Source: Propionibacterium cyclohexanicum (GTDB lineage: Bacteria > Actinomycetota > Actinomycetes > Propionibacteriales > Propionibacteriaceae). From it: 64,000 nucleotides of DNA. Below, piece after piece: positions 62,593 to 64,000 of this stretch (position 1 is its first letter; each line of letters starts with the position of its first letter). The position numbers and the translations under genes are program-made. The notes below the pieces were generated by a model that saw only the letters and a program-made list of their open reading frames with translations, ran no database searches and was not told the origin of the DNA. Location: assembly GCF_900111365.1 (NCBI RefSeq), contig NZ_FOGZ01000014.1, positions 1 through 64,000 of the forward strand. The letters are read 5' to 3'.

Positions 62593-63906
62593 ATGTCACA
62601 AATCAGTTCCCTCCAGCACTCGTCCCTCGATGAAGTTCCATTCGGTAGATTCCATTTACGGATCACCGCGATGACCTTTGGGGCAAACTTCTCCGACGGC
62701 TACGCGCTGGGTATCATCGGTGCTCTGCTGCCAATACTCACCACGAAATGGGTCCTCAGCGGTTTCGAGCAGGGGATGCTCGCCAGCTCTGCTCTCATTG
62801 GCCTGTTCTTCGGGAGCATGGTGCTTGGCCGAGTAGGTGACATCATCGGGCGTCAGCGCGTCTATGTGCTCAACTTCATTCTCATTGCTGTGGCCTCTTT
62901 GCTACAACTGTGGGCGCCCGGGTTGTGGGTCCTTTTTGTTCTTCGGGTGCTCATCGGCTTTGGGCTCGGCGCTGATTATGCTGTTGGTCCGACACTGCAG
63001 TCCGAATTCGCACCACGCAAGCAGCGAGGTTTCATGCTTGCCTCGCTGACTGTGCTATGGACAGTGGGCTATGTTGTGGCGAATGTCCTGGGTGTGCTTC
63101 TTGTTGGCACCGGTGATGCCTGGCGATGGTTGCTGGCGAGTGGTGCAATTCCCGCGATCGTTGTGCTGCTTGTGAGGATCGGTGCTCCGGAATCACCGGG
63201 GTGGCTCATTAGCCGCGGTCGTGTCGAGGAGGCACGGGCAATTGTGCGCAAGCATCTCGGCGTCGAACTCACAGATGCCGAGCTGGTCACGTCTGTCGGG
63301 GAGAACGCCTCGAATGACTACCGGCGTCTGTTCGTCAAGGGGCAGGCCAAGCGCACCTGGTTCGGTGTTGTCTTCTACAGCGCACTCGTGCTGCCCTATT
63401 TTGCCATTTACACTTTTGTACCGACAATTTTTGAGAACTTGAAAATTCAGGACGCCAACCTGCAATACATTATTCTCAATTTCTTCCTGCTCGTCGGCGG
63501 AATCGCAGGTCTATGGCTCGTCCAACGCTATTCGCGGCGCGCGGCGACTTTCTGGTCCTTCGTCGTGCTGGCGGTTTCGCTGCTAGTGCTCGGCTTGACG
63601 TCCGGCATGCCGGCTTTCGTCCTCATGATCCCCTTTGCTGTCTATACATTCGTGATGTCCGCAGCATCGAACTTGACACAGGTTTATCCGCCCGAGCTGT
63701 TTCCCACCCCGATCAGATCCTCAGGTGTCGGTCTCCTGAACGGTCTGAGCCGTATCGCATCGGCAGCGGGCACCTTCCTCCTCCCACTCATGCTTACCGG
63801 TTGGGGGATCGCGGCATCGATGTATGTCCTCGCCGCAGTACTCGCCGTAGGTGCTGTTTTCACTTGGTGGTGGGCCCCGGAGACCTCGAAAAACCACCTT
63901 GTCTAG
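62593..63906 (+). CDS. MFS transporter (sugar/acid symporter type), probable histidine or urocanate importer
   Basis: 437 residues, 12 spans. MFS motif A GRVGDIIGRQRVYVLNF follows the second span, and the second-half FPTPIRSSGVGLLNGLSRIAS is typical of metabolite:H+ symporters (aromatic acid/sugar porters). It begins 7 bp after hutH, so it is probably cotranscribed and brings in the substrate of the lyase or of HutU. Substrate inferred from context. Confidence 0.82.
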   Translation: MSQISSLQHSSLDEVPFGRFHLRITAMTFGANFSDGYALGIIGALLPILTTKWVLSGFEQGMLASSALIGLFFGSMVLGRVGDIIGRQRVYVLNFILIAVASLLQLWAPGLWVLFVLRVLIGFGLGADYAVGPTLQSEFAPRKQRGFMLASLTVLWTVGYVVANVLGVLLVGTGDAWRWLLASGAIPAIVVLLVRIGAPESPGWLISRGRVEEARAIVRKHLGVELTDAELVTSVGENASNDYRRLFVKGQAKRTWFGVVFYSALVLPYFAIYTFVPTIFENLKIQDANLQYIILNFFLLVGGIAGLWLVQRYSRRAATFWSFVVLAVSLLVLGLTSGMPAFVLMIPFAVYTFVMSAASNLTQVYPPELFPTPIRSSGVGLLNGLSRIASAAGTFLLPLMLTGWGIAASMYVLAAVLAVGAVFTWWWAPETSKNHLV

Positions 63907-64000
63907 ACGCGATTTCTAGGCGAATCCCCGCCGGCGGTTTGGCATGGAGCCACGTTGGGTGCAGAACATCCCAGCATGCTCCCGAGCACTGCGCGAGGAT
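63907..64000. other. Right edge, no feature seen
   Basis: The last 94 bases after the transporter show no ORF or clear hairpin. Confidence 0.4.

Noticed and set aside
1-64000. tRNA, rRNA, CRISPR arrays, prophage or intact insertion sequences
   Set aside because: None recognised when reading both strands; short structured RNAs could still be missed without a covariance-model search.

Overview
The window is GC-rich, densely coding, high-quality chromosomal sequence from an actinobacterium. Gene content points to the Propionibacteriaceae: actinobacterial-type HemQ, zinc-free ribosomal protein paralogs next to a Zur-like box, leaderless cysteine leader peptides, and many GTG starts with ATGA-type overlaps. 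The cassette at 46.1-53.3 kb looks like a shikimate to cyclohexanecarboxyl-CoA pathway. From memory, Propionibacterium cyclohexanicum is a propionibacterium rich in omega-cyclohexyl fatty acids, so that species or a close relative is my best guess. This is an inference, not a search result.

Layout. 0-5.1 kb: end of an exopolysaccharide locus (sugar-phosphate transferase, Wzc-like kinase, low-molecular-weight tyrosine phosphatase) and a cation/proton antiporter. 5.2-15.6 kb: a very large acyl-CoA dehydratase activator, a ThuA-like protein, an MFS pump, a NadB-like flavoprotein lacking the usual catalytic residues, a VIT-type metal transporter, a methyltransferase and RpiB. 15.7-20.6 kb: sulfate reduction operon sir-cysH-cysD-cysN on the minus strand. 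20.7-24.0 kb: a sugar ABC importer without its own ATPase. 24.3-28.3 kb: sulfate ABC importer sbp-cysT-cysW-cysA. Both sulfur operons are preceded by an unannotated short ORF rich in cysteine codons, each placed directly behind a TATGGT box, which suggests leaderless transcription and cysteine-responsive attenuation.

28.4-37.1 kb: hemQ, an RpiR regulator, then allantoin catabolism (allC, pucG, allB, NCS1 permease, hydantoin/allantoin-type racemase) with a recurring 15-bp operator, TGAAACGWWCGTTCC. 37.3-41.5 kb: a YhgE/Pip-type membrane protein with an ABC-like ATPase and a TetR regulator; upstream of the ATPase are palindromes repeated at an exact 16-bp period. 41.6-43.6 kb: zinc-starvation cluster (COG0523 GTPase, rpmJ, rpmE2, divergent rpmB and rpmG) around a Zur-like palindrome. 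43.7-45.5 kb: a secreted GH28-like protein.

46.1-53.3 kb: a tightly overlapping operon encoding an EPSP-synthase-like/acyl-CoA-ligase fusion, an acyl-CoA dehydrogenase, a FabL/ChcA-type enoyl reductase and a 2,4-dienoyl-CoA reductase. This is the enzyme set known from the ansatrienin and phoslactomycin cyclohexanecarboxyl-CoA pathways and is the most interesting part of the window. 54.1-63.9 kb: histidine catabolism (M20-type amidohydrolase, hutF, hutI, long hutU, iclR, hutH, MFS transporter). HutH has Gly-Thr-Gly where the Ala-Ser-Gly that forms the MIO cofactor is expected, and a shared palindrome lies in front of both hut transcription units.
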